Shown: positions 33,927 to 43,359 of the stretch, in pieces
Layout of the letters: the number at the start of each line of letters is the position of its first letter
Numbering within the stretch: the first letter of the stretch is position 1
Assembly: GCF_000164865.1 (NCBI RefSeq)
Contig: NC_014618.1
Location: 1,550,001-1,614,000 of the forward strand
Source: [Enterobacter] lignolyticus SCF1
GTDB taxonomy: Bacteria > Pseudomonadota > Gammaproteobacteria > Enterobacterales > Enterobacteriaceae
DNA length: 64,000 nucleotides
Direction: 5' to 3'
Translations under genes and position numbers: made by a program
The notes under the pieces: model-generated
Told to the model about the DNA's origin: nothing
Database searches by the model: none
What the model saw: the letters and a program-made list of their open reading frames with translations, nothing else

Positions 33927-36776
33927 TTGAAATACCTTGTCTCCTTCCGTACCACCCTGAAAGTCTCTCGTTACCTGTTTCGGGCGCTGGCGCTATTGCT
34001 GTGGCTGTTGATTGCATTTATCACCGTGTTCTACATCGTGAACGCGCTGCACAGCAAAGAGTCGGAGATTCACCAGGAGTTCAACTTAAGCTTCGATCAG
34101 GCGCAGCGCTATATTCAGCGTACCTCCGATGTGATGAAGGAGCTGAAGTACATCGCGGAAAACCGCCTCAGTGCGGATAACGGCGTGCTCTCTTCCAGAA
34201 CGGCGAAGGACAGCGCGGAAGCGCCGGAGTTTGAGCCGCTGTTCCCTGATTCCGACTGCGGAACCCTGAGCACCACCTGGCGCAGCTCGCTGGAGTCGCT
34301 GGCCTGGTTTATGCGCTACTGGCGCGACAATTTCTCTGCGGCATATGACCTCAACCGCGTGTTTTTTATCGGCAGCGACAACCTGTGCATGGCGAACTTT
34401 GGCCTGCGCGATATGCCCATGGAGCGCGATCAGGCCCTGAAAACGCTGCATGAGCGGATCATGAAATACCGCAATGCGCCGCACGACGAGCGCGGCAACA
34501 ATCTGTTCTGGATAAGCCAGGGACCGCGCCCGGGCGTGGGGTATTTTTATGCCCTGACGCCGGTTTATCTCGCCAACAGGCTGCAGGCGCTGCTGGGGAT
34601 TGAGCAGACCATTCGCATGGAAAACTTCTTCACGCCGGGCAGCCTGCCGGTAAGCGTGACTATCCTGGATGAGAACGGGCAGCCGCTGATCTCGCTGGTG
34701 GGGCCGGAAAACAAGCTGAAGGTAGAGCCGCGCTGGATCCAGGAGCGCGAGTGGTTTGGCTATACCGGCGGTTACCGCGAGCTGATGATGAAGAAGAACC
34801 TCTCGCCGTCGTCGCTCAGCATCGTCTACTCGGTACCGGTTGACGTTGTGCTGGAAAGCATCCGCATGCTGATTCTCAACGCGGTGCTGCTCAACCTGCT
34901 GACCGGGCTTGCGCTGTTTACCATGGCGCGGATGTACGAGCGGCGCATTTTTATTCCCGCGGAGGTCGATGCCCAGCGGCTGGAAGAGCACGAGCAGTTT
35001 AACCGAAAAATCGTGGCGTCTGCGCCTGTGGGGATCTGTATTCTGCGCACGCTGGACGGCACCAATATCCTGAGCAACGAGCTGGCGCACAACTATCTCA
35101 ATATGCTGACGCACGAAGACCGCCAGCGGCTTACGCAGATCATCTGCGGCCAGCAGGTCAACTTTGTCGACGTATTGACCAGTAACAACACCAACCTGCA
35201 GATAAGCTTTGTCCATTCCCGCTACCGTAACGAAAACGTGGCGATTTGCGTGCTGGTCGACGTCAGCTCGCGCGTGAAGATGGAGGAGTCGCTGCAGGAA
35301 ATGGCGCAGGCGGCAGAGCAGGCCAGCCAGTCGAAATCGATGTTCCTTGCGACCGTCAGCCACGAGCTGCGCACGCCGCTGTACGGTATCATCGGCAACC
35401 TCGATCTGCTGCATACCAAAGAGCTGCCGAAGGGCGTAGACCGCCTCGTTACCGCCATGAGCAACTCGTCGAGCCTGCTGCTGAAAATCATCAGCGATAT
35501 TCTCGACTTCTCGAAAATTGAGTCCGAACAGCTGAAAATTGAGCCCCGCGAGTTCTCGCCGCGCGAGGTGATGAGCCACATTACGGCAAACTACCTGCCG
35601 CTGGTGGTGCGTAAACAGCTCGGGCTGTACTGCTTTATCGACCCGGACGTTCCGCCGCAGATGGTCGGCGACCCGATGCGCCTGCAGCAGGTGATTTCCA
35701 ACCTGCTCAGCAACGCGATTAAGTTCACCGATATGGGCTGCATTATTCTGCATTTGCGGCAGGACAGCGACTATCTCAGCATCAGCGTACGCGACACCGG
35801 CGTTGGTATTCCGGCGAAAGAGGTGGTGCGGCTGTTCGACCCGTTCTTCCAGGTGGGAACCGGCGTGCAGCGCAACTTCCAGGGGACGGGGCTGGGGCTG
35901 GCGATTTGCGAAAAGCTTATCAACATGATGGATGGCGATATTGCCGTCGACTCCGAGCCGGGAATGGGCAGTCAGTTTACTATCCGCATTCCGCTCTATG
36001 GCGCGCAGCGCGCCGTTGCGCCGTCCTATGACGGGCTGCGCGGCAAATGCTGCTGGCTGGCGGTACGCAATGCCTCGCTGGCCGAATATATCGAGTCGCT
36101 GCTGGCGCGCTACGGCGTGACGGTACGCCGGTATGAGGGGCAAACGCCGCAGGCCGATGACACGATGATCACCGATGATGAGCCGCCGCAGGCGTGGGCC
36201 GGACGGGCGTCGATTATTTTCTGCCGTCGCCACATCGGTATTCCCCAGGAGCGCGCGACGGGGGAGTGGTTCCAGAGCGTCGCCTCGCCGCATGAGCTGA
36301 TGCCGCTGCTGGCGCGGATATACCGCATTGAGTCCGATCACGTCGATAGCGCCAGCGCGGCGCTGCCGCCGCCGGAGAGCGCGACCATGGCGAATGACGA
36401 TATGATGATCCTGGTGGTTGACGATCACCCGATTAACCGCCGCCTGCTGGCCGATCAGCTGGGATCGCTCGGCTATCAGTGCAAAACGGCAAATGACGGC
36501 GTCGATGCGCTGAATGTGCTCAGCAAGAACGCGATCGACATCGTGCTGAGCGATGTCAACATGCCGAATATGGACGGCTACCGCCTGACGCAGCGGATCC
36601 GCCAGCAGGGGCTGACGCTGCCGGTGATTGGCGTGACGGCCAACGCGCTGGCCGAGGAGAAGCAGCGCTGCCTGGAATCGGGGATGGACAGCTGTCTGTC
36701 GAAGCCGGTGACGCTCGACGTGCTGAAGCAAACGCTGACCGTCTATGCGGCCAGCGTGCGTAAGGGGCGGGCATAA
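33927..36776 (+). CDS. rcsC: Hybrid sensor kinase of the Rcs envelope-stress phosphorelay
   Basis: 949 residues, exactly the E. coli length when started at the TTG codon at 33927 (MKYLVSFRTT); the next ATG is much further in. TM1 is about 18-40, a large periplasmic domain follows, TM2 about 314-335, then PAS-like, HisKA with His479 in VSHELRTPLYG, HATPase, an alpha/beta loop domain, and a C-terminal receiver with its Asp in VLSDVNMPNMDG. RcsC passes phosphate via RcsD to RcsB, controlling capsule, motility and envelope genes. Convergent with rcsB. Confidence 0.97.
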   Translation: MKYLVSFRTTLKVSRYLFRALALLLWLLIAFITVFYIVNALHSKESEIHQEFNLSFDQAQRYIQRTSDVMKELKYIAENRLSADNGVLSSRTAKDSAEAPEFEPLFPDSDCGTLSTTWRSSLESLAWFMRYWRDNFSAAYDLNRVFFIGSDNLCMANFGLRDMPMERDQALKTLHERIMKYRNAPHDERGNNLFWISQGPRPGVGYFYALTPVYLANRLQALLGIEQTIRMENFFTPGSLPVSVTILDENGQPLISLVGPENKLKVEPRWIQEREWFGYTGGYRELMMKKNLSPSSLSIVYSVPVDVVLESIRMLILNAVLLNLLTGLALFTMARMYERRIFIPAEVDAQRLEEHEQFNRKIVASAPVGICILRTLDGTNILSNELAHNYLNMLTHEDRQRLTQIICGQQVNFVDVLTSNNTNLQISFVHSRYRNENVAICVLVDVSSRVKMEESLQEMAQAAEQASQSKSMFLATVSHELRTPLYGIIGNLDLLHTKELPKGVDRLVTAMSNSSSLLLKIISDILDFSKIESEQLKIEPREFSPREVMSHITANYLPLVVRKQLGLYCFIDPDVPPQMVGDPMRLQQVISNLLSNAIKFTDMGCIILHLRQDSDYLSISVRDTGVGIPAKEVVRLFDPFFQVGTGVQRNFQGTGLGLAICEKLINMMDGDIAVDSEPGMGSQFTIRIPLYGAQRAVAPSYDGLRGKCCWLAVRNASLAEYIESLLARYGVTVRRYEGQTPQADDTMITDDEPPQAWAGRASIIFCRRHIGIPQERATGEWFQSVASPHELMPLLARIYRIESDHVDSASAALPPPESATMANDDMMILVVDDHPINRRLLADQLGSLGYQCKTANDGVDALNVLSKNAIDIVLSDVNMPNMDGYRLTQRIRQQGLTLPVIGVTANALAEEKQRCLESGMDSCLSKPVTLDVLKQTLTVYAASVRKGRA

Positions 36777-36809
36777 AAAAGCCCCGACAGCGTTAGCGGC
36801 GGGGTTTTT
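36777..36809. terminator. Bidirectional terminator between rcsC and rcsB
   Basis: A-run, GCCCCG...CGGGG, T-run; works for both converging genes. Confidence 0.88.
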
Positions 36810-36829
36810 ATGCGGGCAACGCGGGAGCG

Positions 36830-37480
36830 TTACTCTTTATCGGAAGGCGACAGCGTGACCGAGGAGAGATAGTTCAGCAGCGCGATATCGTTTTCCACGC
36901 CAAGCTTCATCATCGCCGATTTTTTCTGGCTGCTGATGGTCTTGATGCTGCGGTTCAGCTTCTTGGCGATTTCCGTTACCAGGAACCCTTCGGCGAACAG
37001 GCGCAGAACTTCGCTCTCTTTCGGCGACAGGCGCTTGTCGCCATAGCCGCCAGCGCTGATTTTCTCCAGCAGGCGGGAGACGCTTTCCGGGGTGAATTTC
37101 TTCCCTTTTTGCAGGGCGGCCAGCGCTTTCGGCAGGTCAGTCGGCGCGCCTTGTTTAAGCACGATCCCTTCAATATCGAGATCCAGTACGGCGCTCAGGA
37201 TAGCCGGGTTGTTGTTCATCGTCAGAACGATAATCGAAAGCCCCGGGAAGTGGCGCTTGATGTACTTGATAAGCGTGATCCCGTCACCGTATTTGTCTCC
37301 AGGCATGGAGAGATCGGTTATCAGGACATGAGCATCCAGCTTTGGCAAATTAGTGATAAGCGCAGTGGAGTCTTCAAATTCGCCGACGACATTCACCCAC
37401 TCGATTTGCTCAAGTGATTTGCGAATACCGAACAGTACAATCGGATGGTCATCGGCAATAATAACGTTCATATTGTTCAT
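36830..37480 (-). CDS. rcsB: Response regulator of the Rcs phosphorelay
   Basis: 216 residues, nearly identical to E. coli RcsB. Receiver domain with Asp56 in LITDLSMPGD and a C-terminal LuxR-type HTH (TEIAKKLNRSIKTISSQKKSAM). It acts with auxiliary regulators such as RcsA or as a homodimer. Sits 16 bases downstream of rcsD. Confidence 0.98.
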   Translation of the reverse strand: MNNMNVIIADDHPIVLFGIRKSLEQIEWVNVVGEFEDSTALITNLPKLDAHVLITDLSMPGDKYGDGITLIKYIKRHFPGLSIIVLTMNNNPAILSAVLDLDIEGIVLKQGAPTDLPKALAALQKGKKFTPESVSRLLEKISAGGYGDKRLSPKESEVLRLFAEGFLVTEIAKKLNRSIKTISSQKKSAMMKLGVENDIALLNYLSSVTLSPSDKE

Positions 37481-37496
37481 GTATTAGGCTACCTTG

Positions 37497-40172
37497 CTAC
37501 AGCAAGCTCTTGACGTAGACGTCAATGTCGCTGATATATTTTTCTATTCCTGGCGCATCTTGCTCGCGTATCAGATGCTCCAGCGTTTCACATAACTGCT
37601 TGCCGGGTATCAGGTTGAGCATGGCAAACACCCCTTTAAGGCGGTGGGCCGTCTGGGCCAGCGCGGCAAAATCACTTGTCGCTGCTTCAGTATACAGCCT
37701 CTTAACATCATCCGGTACCGTGTCGGCAAACAGGGCGTAATAGCCGCTGGCATGAAGCTCGGCGTTTTCGTTAACGCCAGCCGGCGACCCCTGTATTTCT
37801 CCCTGAGCGAGTTGCTCTTCTATCAGCTGTAGTACCGCTTCCTGCATCGCATTACTGATATTAAAGTTAACCCGCAGCTGGCCTGGGCCGATTTTGCGAA
37901 TCCCAGCCTCATCATCGCTTAAAAGCAAGCCCGAGGCAGTAAGATTAGACGGATTATCTGTCAAAAAGAGATCGTATTCTTGACTTGTCAGCCTTTCGTC
38001 GGGCGTGATGCAGCTGGCGCCCCAGTTTTCAAGCTGTCTGACGACGATACTGCGGATCTCGTTAGAGGTAATGTCGATCATGGCGACCACCTCATCCAGC
38101 AGCTTCTCTTCCCCCTCACTCTCCTGCGCGCGGGCGGCCATTTTTACGTGCAGGGAGTAGCGCGTACCCAGCGGTTCCCGGGCTTTAATGTTGAGATGTC
38201 CCCCGAGCTTGCGCGCCAGCTGATCGCAGAGCCAGAAGGTCAGCGCGTTGGCTTTACCAAAGCGGTCGCCCTGGGTTTCATTGAGGAACGGGAAGTGCAG
38301 GTTATCGATTTCACTGTTGGATATCCCGTTGCCGGTATCCAGAATCCGAAACGTCAGGCGATCGTCCGCGGACTCATCGGTGCTGACTTCAAGCGTAATT
38401 CTGCCGATAGGCGTCGTGGTGACCGCATACTGAATCAGCAGCAGCAGGATCCGCTTCAGCGCTTCGCGATCGCCATGGCGCTGCTCATTCGCCGCCAGAT
38501 GGTTATTGATAAGCAGCTGCAGACCTTTACGCTTAATGGCCGGCAGCACCTCCGGCACCACTTCATCAATCAGTTCCTGAATAGAAAACAGCACGGGGTT
38601 GCCTTTCCAGCCGTCGCTTTCCAGCAGGTTCGCCAGTTGGATCTCATCCACCAGCTGTACCAGCGCGTCGGCACGGTGCGCCAGCTGCTGGCTCTCTTTG
38701 CCCTCGAGAGCCGCGGCTTCGCGGGCCAGCGTTTTTACCGGCTGTTTCAGCGCTTCCCCGATATTCTGCATAAAGGCGATGCGGCCCTGCTGGTTTTTCT
38801 CATACAGCCGCTGCGCCTGCTTGAGCTTTTTGTTCACCAGCACTTCTTTATCCTGATCGCGAATAATAAAAATCTGCATCCGCGGGGAGAACTGGCTGCG
38901 GAACTGGCGAATCTCATACTGCTCGTTATTGATCGTTGCCTGAATAACGCCCTGATGCTGATCGGCCATGCTGGTGATGTTTTGCAGGTTCAGGTGCGGC
39001 AGCAGGTGATCGGCGATTTTATTGCTGATCACCGTGCGGTTGGATTCCTGGTCGTGCACCAGCAGGCCGAGCGGCAGCAGCGCGACGATCTCCTCATTAA
39101 TGGCTTTCAGCGCCCGCAGCTCGCCGTTGGCGGCGGACGGCGCGCCGGGCTCGCTGCGCGGGCGTCCGGAATGGTGGCGGAAGGTGGTGTAGCCGAATAG
39201 CGCCAGCGCCAGCAGGCCGATGTTCAACAGCAGCGGCAGCAGGATATTTTGCAGCGTATCGAGCAGCAGGGTGCCGAAGGGCACCTGCCAGACCAGGCGC
39301 ATCCCGGTTGTGTTCACCGAAGAGGTAATTTCAATGCGGGAACTGTTGAAGTTAACGTTCACGCTGTCGGCAAGCTCTTTATCCTGATTCGGCCGTACGT
39401 TCTGGGTTGGATCAGGCTCAAGGCGGAAGCTGTCCAGCGCCATACCGGGGGGGATCAGGTCGTTAATCGGCAGATCGAAGGCGACGACGGTCGCCAGATG
39501 CCCGGGCTGGTTAAAGGTGGTGCGCAGGGTGAAGTAATGACCGTTTTGCCACGCCAGGCGACGCAGCGACGAAAAGGTTTCGCGCTCATCGAGCGTATTG
39601 GCCTGCTGGAGCATTTCCGCACGGCGGGAGTCAACGATACTGCCGATGGTCGACTCTTTAAAACCTGCGGAGAGATCTTTAAGCGGCAGCGTTGAGATAA
39701 GAATCAGGCTATTGTCCTGGCCGTTGAGGTAGTACATCGACCACGGCACCGTTTCGGCGCCCCACAGCGTATCCAGATAGGTGGACATCTTCTGCGTCAT
39801 ATCCAGCGTTGAACCATCGTGCGAGCCGAAAATCAGCGCTTCGGTTTTGCGCCGAGGTTTTTCCAGATAATAGACGTCCTGCTTAAGGCGGGTTTCCTGC
39901 AGGCCGTCGCTTCCCGACGTGCCGGAGGCGGATGCCGCAATGTTGTCGTAGATCTGCCACGTGGCATACCGCCAGGTGTCGACACGTTTATGAATCGCGT
40001 GGGTCATATCGACCACCTGATAGCTTTTATCCTTCAGCCAGGCGTTCACCGCGCTTTGAATCATCACGCCCATCGTGACCAGCAGGACGACAATCAGCAG
40101 CAGAAAGAAACGGGTAATGCTTCCGGGTATCAGTGAAAACTTGTTTGGGATCATCGTGTCAGAATGACTCAT
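37497..40172 (-). CDS. rcsD: Phosphotransfer intermediate of the Rcs phosphorelay
   Basis: 891 residues (E. coli 890). TM1 is about 20-40, a periplasmic domain follows, TM2 about 310-330, then a kinase-like region without a phosphorylatable HisKA motif, and a C-terminal HPt domain with His843 in AQTAHRLKGVF. It shuttles phosphate between the RcsC receiver and RcsB. Located in the inner membrane and cotranscribed with rcsB. Confidence 0.97.
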   Translation of the reverse strand: MSHSDTMIPNKFSLIPGSITRFFLLLIVVLLVTMGVMIQSAVNAWLKDKSYQVVDMTHAIHKRVDTWRYATWQIYDNIAASASGTSGSDGLQETRLKQDVYYLEKPRRKTEALIFGSHDGSTLDMTQKMSTYLDTLWGAETVPWSMYYLNGQDNSLILISTLPLKDLSAGFKESTIGSIVDSRRAEMLQQANTLDERETFSSLRRLAWQNGHYFTLRTTFNQPGHLATVVAFDLPINDLIPPGMALDSFRLEPDPTQNVRPNQDKELADSVNVNFNSSRIEITSSVNTTGMRLVWQVPFGTLLLDTLQNILLPLLLNIGLLALALFGYTTFRHHSGRPRSEPGAPSAANGELRALKAINEEIVALLPLGLLVHDQESNRTVISNKIADHLLPHLNLQNITSMADQHQGVIQATINNEQYEIRQFRSQFSPRMQIFIIRDQDKEVLVNKKLKQAQRLYEKNQQGRIAFMQNIGEALKQPVKTLAREAAALEGKESQQLAHRADALVQLVDEIQLANLLESDGWKGNPVLFSIQELIDEVVPEVLPAIKRKGLQLLINNHLAANEQRHGDREALKRILLLLIQYAVTTTPIGRITLEVSTDESADDRLTFRILDTGNGISNSEIDNLHFPFLNETQGDRFGKANALTFWLCDQLARKLGGHLNIKAREPLGTRYSLHVKMAARAQESEGEEKLLDEVVAMIDITSNEIRSIVVRQLENWGASCITPDERLTSQEYDLFLTDNPSNLTASGLLLSDDEAGIRKIGPGQLRVNFNISNAMQEAVLQLIEEQLAQGEIQGSPAGVNENAELHASGYYALFADTVPDDVKRLYTEAATSDFAALAQTAHRLKGVFAMLNLIPGKQLCETLEHLIREQDAPGIEKYISDIDVYVKSLL

Positions 40173-40565
40173 AAGTATGTATGTAATTCATGATGGCTAT
40201 CCCCAGAAGAACAACACGACATCATGCCCGCAGTCCTTTCGTTGATGCCTGCCACAGGCGCCATGATGCTATCAGTCCAGGCAGAGTCCAGCAGGCAGTA
40301 TAAAGGGTAACGCGGCAATTACCATACGCTCAATCGCATTGCGCTGGCGCTGATAATTCCGGGATAAGCGAAACGGGGAATATGTACATTGTTACATTAT
40401 CTGTACAAATATTTACTTTTGAACTGCTGAATATAGCACGAATAAACAAGAGATTATTTTATTAGTAGTTCCTAACTGAAATTTTGCAAGGTAACATGAT
40501 TAGTTAATAGTCGTTATGATTTATCGGCGGTAGCACAAAATTACGAGGGTTACGTAAAGAAAGGT
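40173..40565. other. AT-rich gap upstream of rcsD
   Basis: 393 bases with no convincing ORF. Two TGTACA hexamers at 40383-40388 and 40402-40407 lie about two helical turns apart and may be a regulator site. The rcsD promoter must lie here on the minus strand. Confidence 0.5.
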
Positions 40566-40659
40566 AAAAAAAAACCGGATGCGAGGCATCCGGTTGAAAT
40601 ACAGGTAAACAGACATTCAGAACTGAATGACGGTAATAAATAAAGTTAATGATGATAGC
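40566..40659 (-). ncRNA. micF: MicF antisense RNA
   Basis: About 94 nt. The minus strand begins GCTATCATCATTAAC, the region that pairs with the ompF leader, and ends in the terminator hairpin ACCGGATG...CATCCGGT followed by nine U residues. Length, 5' end and terminator match E. coli MicF, and the position divergent from ompC is conserved. It represses ompF translation with Hfq; transcription responds to OmpR, SoxS, MarA and Rob in E. coli. Confidence 0.96.
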
Positions 40660-40983
40660 GTTAGCTATTCTAGTTGCGGGTGAAGGTTTTGTTTTGACAT
40701 TCAGTGCTATATGTTAATTTTTGCGTAAGTTGCTGTTTTTGTTGTGATATATTATTTTTTTGATTATTGGTGCTATATTTTTTAGCTTTTCGTGGCATCA
40801 AAAAGTTCCCCGATATTAACATCTTGAAACATCTTGCGGGTGGTTTGAAACACCTTAAAAGTTCTCGTATCATTTTCTTATTGGATATTTCTGTAATTTA
40901 TCGCACAATGGAATTGCCGACTGATTAGATTCTTAGTCAGTAAGCAGTGGCAATAAAAAGGCATATAACAGAGGGTTAATAAC
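40660..40983 (+). promoter_or_regulatory. ompC/micF divergent control region with OmpR boxes
   Basis: TGAAACA repeats at 40825-40831 and 40846-40852 are 21 bp apart, the phasing of tandem OmpR binding sites, and lie about 130-160 bases upstream of the ompC ATG. The remaining DNA is AT-rich. The ompC leader ends with AGAGGG seven bases before the ATG. Confidence 0.7.
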
Positions 40984-42129
40984 ATGAAAGTTAAAGTACT
41001 GTCCCTCCTGGTACCGGCTCTGCTGGTAGCAGGCGCAGCGAACGCGGCTGAAATTTATAACAAAGACGGCAACAAATTAGATCTGTACGGTAAAGTAGAC
41101 GGCCTGCACTATTTCTCCAGCGACTCCGGTGCTGACGGCGACCAGTCCTACCTGCGTTTCGGCTTCAAAGGCGAAACCCAGATCAACGATCAACTGACCG
41201 GTTACGGCCAGTGGGAATACAACGTCCAGGCGAACAACGCTGAAAGCGCATCTGACAGCCAGGCCTGGACTCGTCTGGCGTTTGCTGGTCTGAAATTCGG
41301 TCAATACGGTTCATTCGACTACGGCCGTAACTACGGCGTTCTGTACGACATCGAAGGCTGGACCGATATGCTGCCGGAATTCGGCGGTGACTCCTACACC
41401 AAAGCTGACAACTTCATGACCGGTCGTGCGAACGGTGTTGCAACCTACCGTAACAACGACTTCTTCGGTCTGGTTGACGGCCTGAACTTCGCCCTGCAGT
41501 ACCAGGGTAAAAACGAGAACCCAGGTTCTGGCGAAGGCACCAACAACGGCGATCGTAGCTTCCGTAACGCTAACGGCGACGGTTTCGGTATTTCTTCTAC
41601 CTATGACATCGGCGCAGGCTTCAGCTTTGGTGCGGCCTACACCACGTCTAACCGTACCAACGACCAGAAAAACGCTAACCTGACCGATCAGCAGTACACC
41701 GGTGGTAACAAAGCTGAAGCATGGACCGTTGGTGCGAAATACGACGCCAACAACGTCTACCTGGCGACCATGTATTCTGAAACCCGCAATATGACCCCGT
41801 ACGGTAAAACTACCAGCTTTGATGGCGGCGGCATTGCAGACAAAACTCAGAACTTCGAAATTACCGCTCAGTACCAGTTCGATTTCGGTCTGCGCCCGGC
41901 GATCTCCTACCTGCAGTCTAAAGGTAAGAACCTGAACACCTTTGGCGGCGACTCCGACAAAGATCTGGTTAAATACATGGATATCGGCGCTACCTACTAC
42001 TTCAACAAAAACATGTCCACCTACGTTGACTACAAAATCAACCTGCTGGACGGCAACGATAACTTCTACAAAAACAACGGTATCGGCACCGACAACATCG
42101 TCGCGACCGGTCTGGTTTACCAGTTCTAA
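40984..42129 (+). CDS. ompC: Outer-membrane porin OmpC
   Basis: 381-residue precursor. A 21-residue signal peptide ends ANA, and the mature protein begins AEIYNKDGNKLDLYGK. Sixteen-strand trimeric general porin; loop 3, the constriction loop, contains PEFGGDSY; the C-terminal Phe needed for BAM recognition is present (GLVYQF). Surface loops differ from E. coli, for example NENPGSGEGTNNGDRS in the L4 area, as in Klebsiella OmpK36 and Enterobacter OmpC. Codon bias is that of a highly expressed gene. Controlled by EnvZ/OmpR. Confidence 0.96.
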   Translation: MKVKVLSLLVPALLVAGAANAAEIYNKDGNKLDLYGKVDGLHYFSSDSGADGDQSYLRFGFKGETQINDQLTGYGQWEYNVQANNAESASDSQAWTRLAFAGLKFGQYGSFDYGRNYGVLYDIEGWTDMLPEFGGDSYTKADNFMTGRANGVATYRNNDFFGLVDGLNFALQYQGKNENPGSGEGTNNGDRSFRNANGDGFGISSTYDIGAGFSFGAAYTTSNRTNDQKNANLTDQQYTGGNKAEAWTVGAKYDANNVYLATMYSETRNMTPYGKTTSFDGGGIADKTQNFEITAQYQFDFGLRPAISYLQSKGKNLNTFGGDSDKDLVKYMDIGATYYFNKNMSTYVDYKINLLDGNDNFYKNNGIGTDNIVATGLVYQF

Positions 42130-42145
42130 TCGTTTGTTAATATTG

Positions 42146-42173
42146 AAAAAGGGTCCTTCGGGACCCTTTTTTT
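42146..42173 (+). terminator. ompC terminator
   Basis: AAAAAGGGTCC, tetraloop TTCG, GGACCCTTTTTTT. Confidence 0.95.
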
Positions 42174-42231
42174 ATGCACAATTTTCGCGTTTTTGATGTA
42201 CCCTTGCGCCTGGTCAAGAGGATAATAACGT

Positions 42232-43284
42232 ATGGACATTACTTTTTTTCGCGCCGCGCTACTGGCGATGGTGGTATTTATCGCTGGTTGTGATAACAGC
42301 AGTGCCCCTTCAGCAACCGCTTCCTCTGCGACGGTGCTGGAAGGTAAAACAATGGGCACTTTCTGGCGCGTCAGCGTCATCAATCTTGATAATGACAAAA
42401 GCGAGGCACTGCGCAAAAAGGTGCAGGCTCAGTTGGATGCGGACGACATGCTGTTGTCGACCTGGAAAAATAACTCCGCGCTGATGCAGTTCAACCACTC
42501 CACTAGCCTGTCGCCGTGGCCGGTGAGCGAAGCGATGGCGGATATCGTCACGGCGTCTTTGCGCATCGGCGCGAAAACCCAGGGCGCGATGGACATTACC
42601 GTCGGCCCGCTGGTCAACCTGTGGGGCTTTGGCCCGGATAAACAGCCGGTGAAGACGCCGGATCGGGCGCAGATCGATGCGGCGAGGGCGCGCACAGGGC
42701 TGCAGCATCTGACGGTGATTAATAAATCCGGCGGCCAGTATCTGCAAAAAGATATTGCCGATCTGTTCGTCGATCTTTCTACCGTCGGAGAAGGGTACGC
42801 CGCCGATCATCTGGCGCGGCTGATGGAGCAGGAGGGGATCTCCCGTTATCTGGTCTCGGTCGGCGGAGCGCTGGTGAGCCGGGGTATGAACGCGGACGGA
42901 AAACCGTGGCGGGTGGCTATTCAGAAACCGACCGATCGCGAAAACGCGGTACAGGCGATCGTCGATATCAACGGTCATGGCATCAGCACCTCCGGCAGCT
43001 ATCGCAACTACTACGAGCTGGACGGGAAGCGTATCTCCCACATTATCGATCCGCAAACCGGCCATCCTATTGATCATAAGCTGGTATCGGTGACGGTGAT
43101 TGCGCCAACCGCGCTGGAAGCCGACGGCTGGGATACCGGTCTGATGGTGCTGGGGACGGAAAAAGCCAAACAGGTTGTGCGCGAGCAGGGGCTGGCGGTG
43201 TATATGATTTTCAAAGAGGGCGATGGCTTCAAAACCTGGATGTCGCCGCAGTTTGAAACCTTCCTCGTCAGCGGACAAAATTAA
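42232..43284 (+). CDS. apbE: FAD:protein FMN transferase (lipoprotein)
   Basis: 350 residues (E. coli 351). The lipoprotein signal ends FIAGC (Cys20), so the enzyme is anchored facing the periplasm. It transfers FMN from FAD to a Thr of flavoproteins such as RnfG and NqrC. Family landmarks: GKTMGTFWRVS, MDITVGPLVNLWGFGP, STVGEGYAAD, and the metal-binding end of ALEADGWDTGLMVLG. Its stop codon overlaps the Ada box of the next gene. Confidence 0.95.
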   Translation: MDITFFRAALLAMVVFIAGCDNSSAPSATASSATVLEGKTMGTFWRVSVINLDNDKSEALRKKVQAQLDADDMLLSTWKNNSALMQFNHSTSLSPWPVSEAMADIVTASLRIGAKTQGAMDITVGPLVNLWGFGPDKQPVKTPDRAQIDAARARTGLQHLTVINKSGGQYLQKDIADLFVDLSTVGEGYAADHLARLMEQEGISRYLVSVGGALVSRGMNADGKPWRVAIQKPTDRENAVQAIVDINGHGISTSGSYRNYYELDGKRISHIIDPQTGHPIDHKLVSVTVIAPTALEADGWDTGLMVLGTEKAKQVVREQGLAVYMIFKEGDGFKTWMSPQFETFLVSGQN

Positions 43285-43291
43285 AAAGCAA
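43279..43291 (+). promoter_or_regulatory. Ada box
   Basis: AAT-TAAAAA-GCAA fits the AAT-N6-GCAA sequence bound by methylated Ada. It lies 69 bases before the ada start and overlaps the apbE stop codon. Confidence 0.75.
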
Positions 43292-43359
43292 GATTGTCAG
43301 TTTTTTCCTCCGGCGATTGCATCAGACTCAGGCTAACCTGAACAGAGAGCGGAGGCTGT

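Noticed and set aside
34086..36731. 881-codon open frame antisense to rcsC
   Set aside because: It mirrors a well-supported gene in a GC-rich region with strong codon bias; its translation has no recognisable domains and is rich in Arg, His and Gln as such shadows are.
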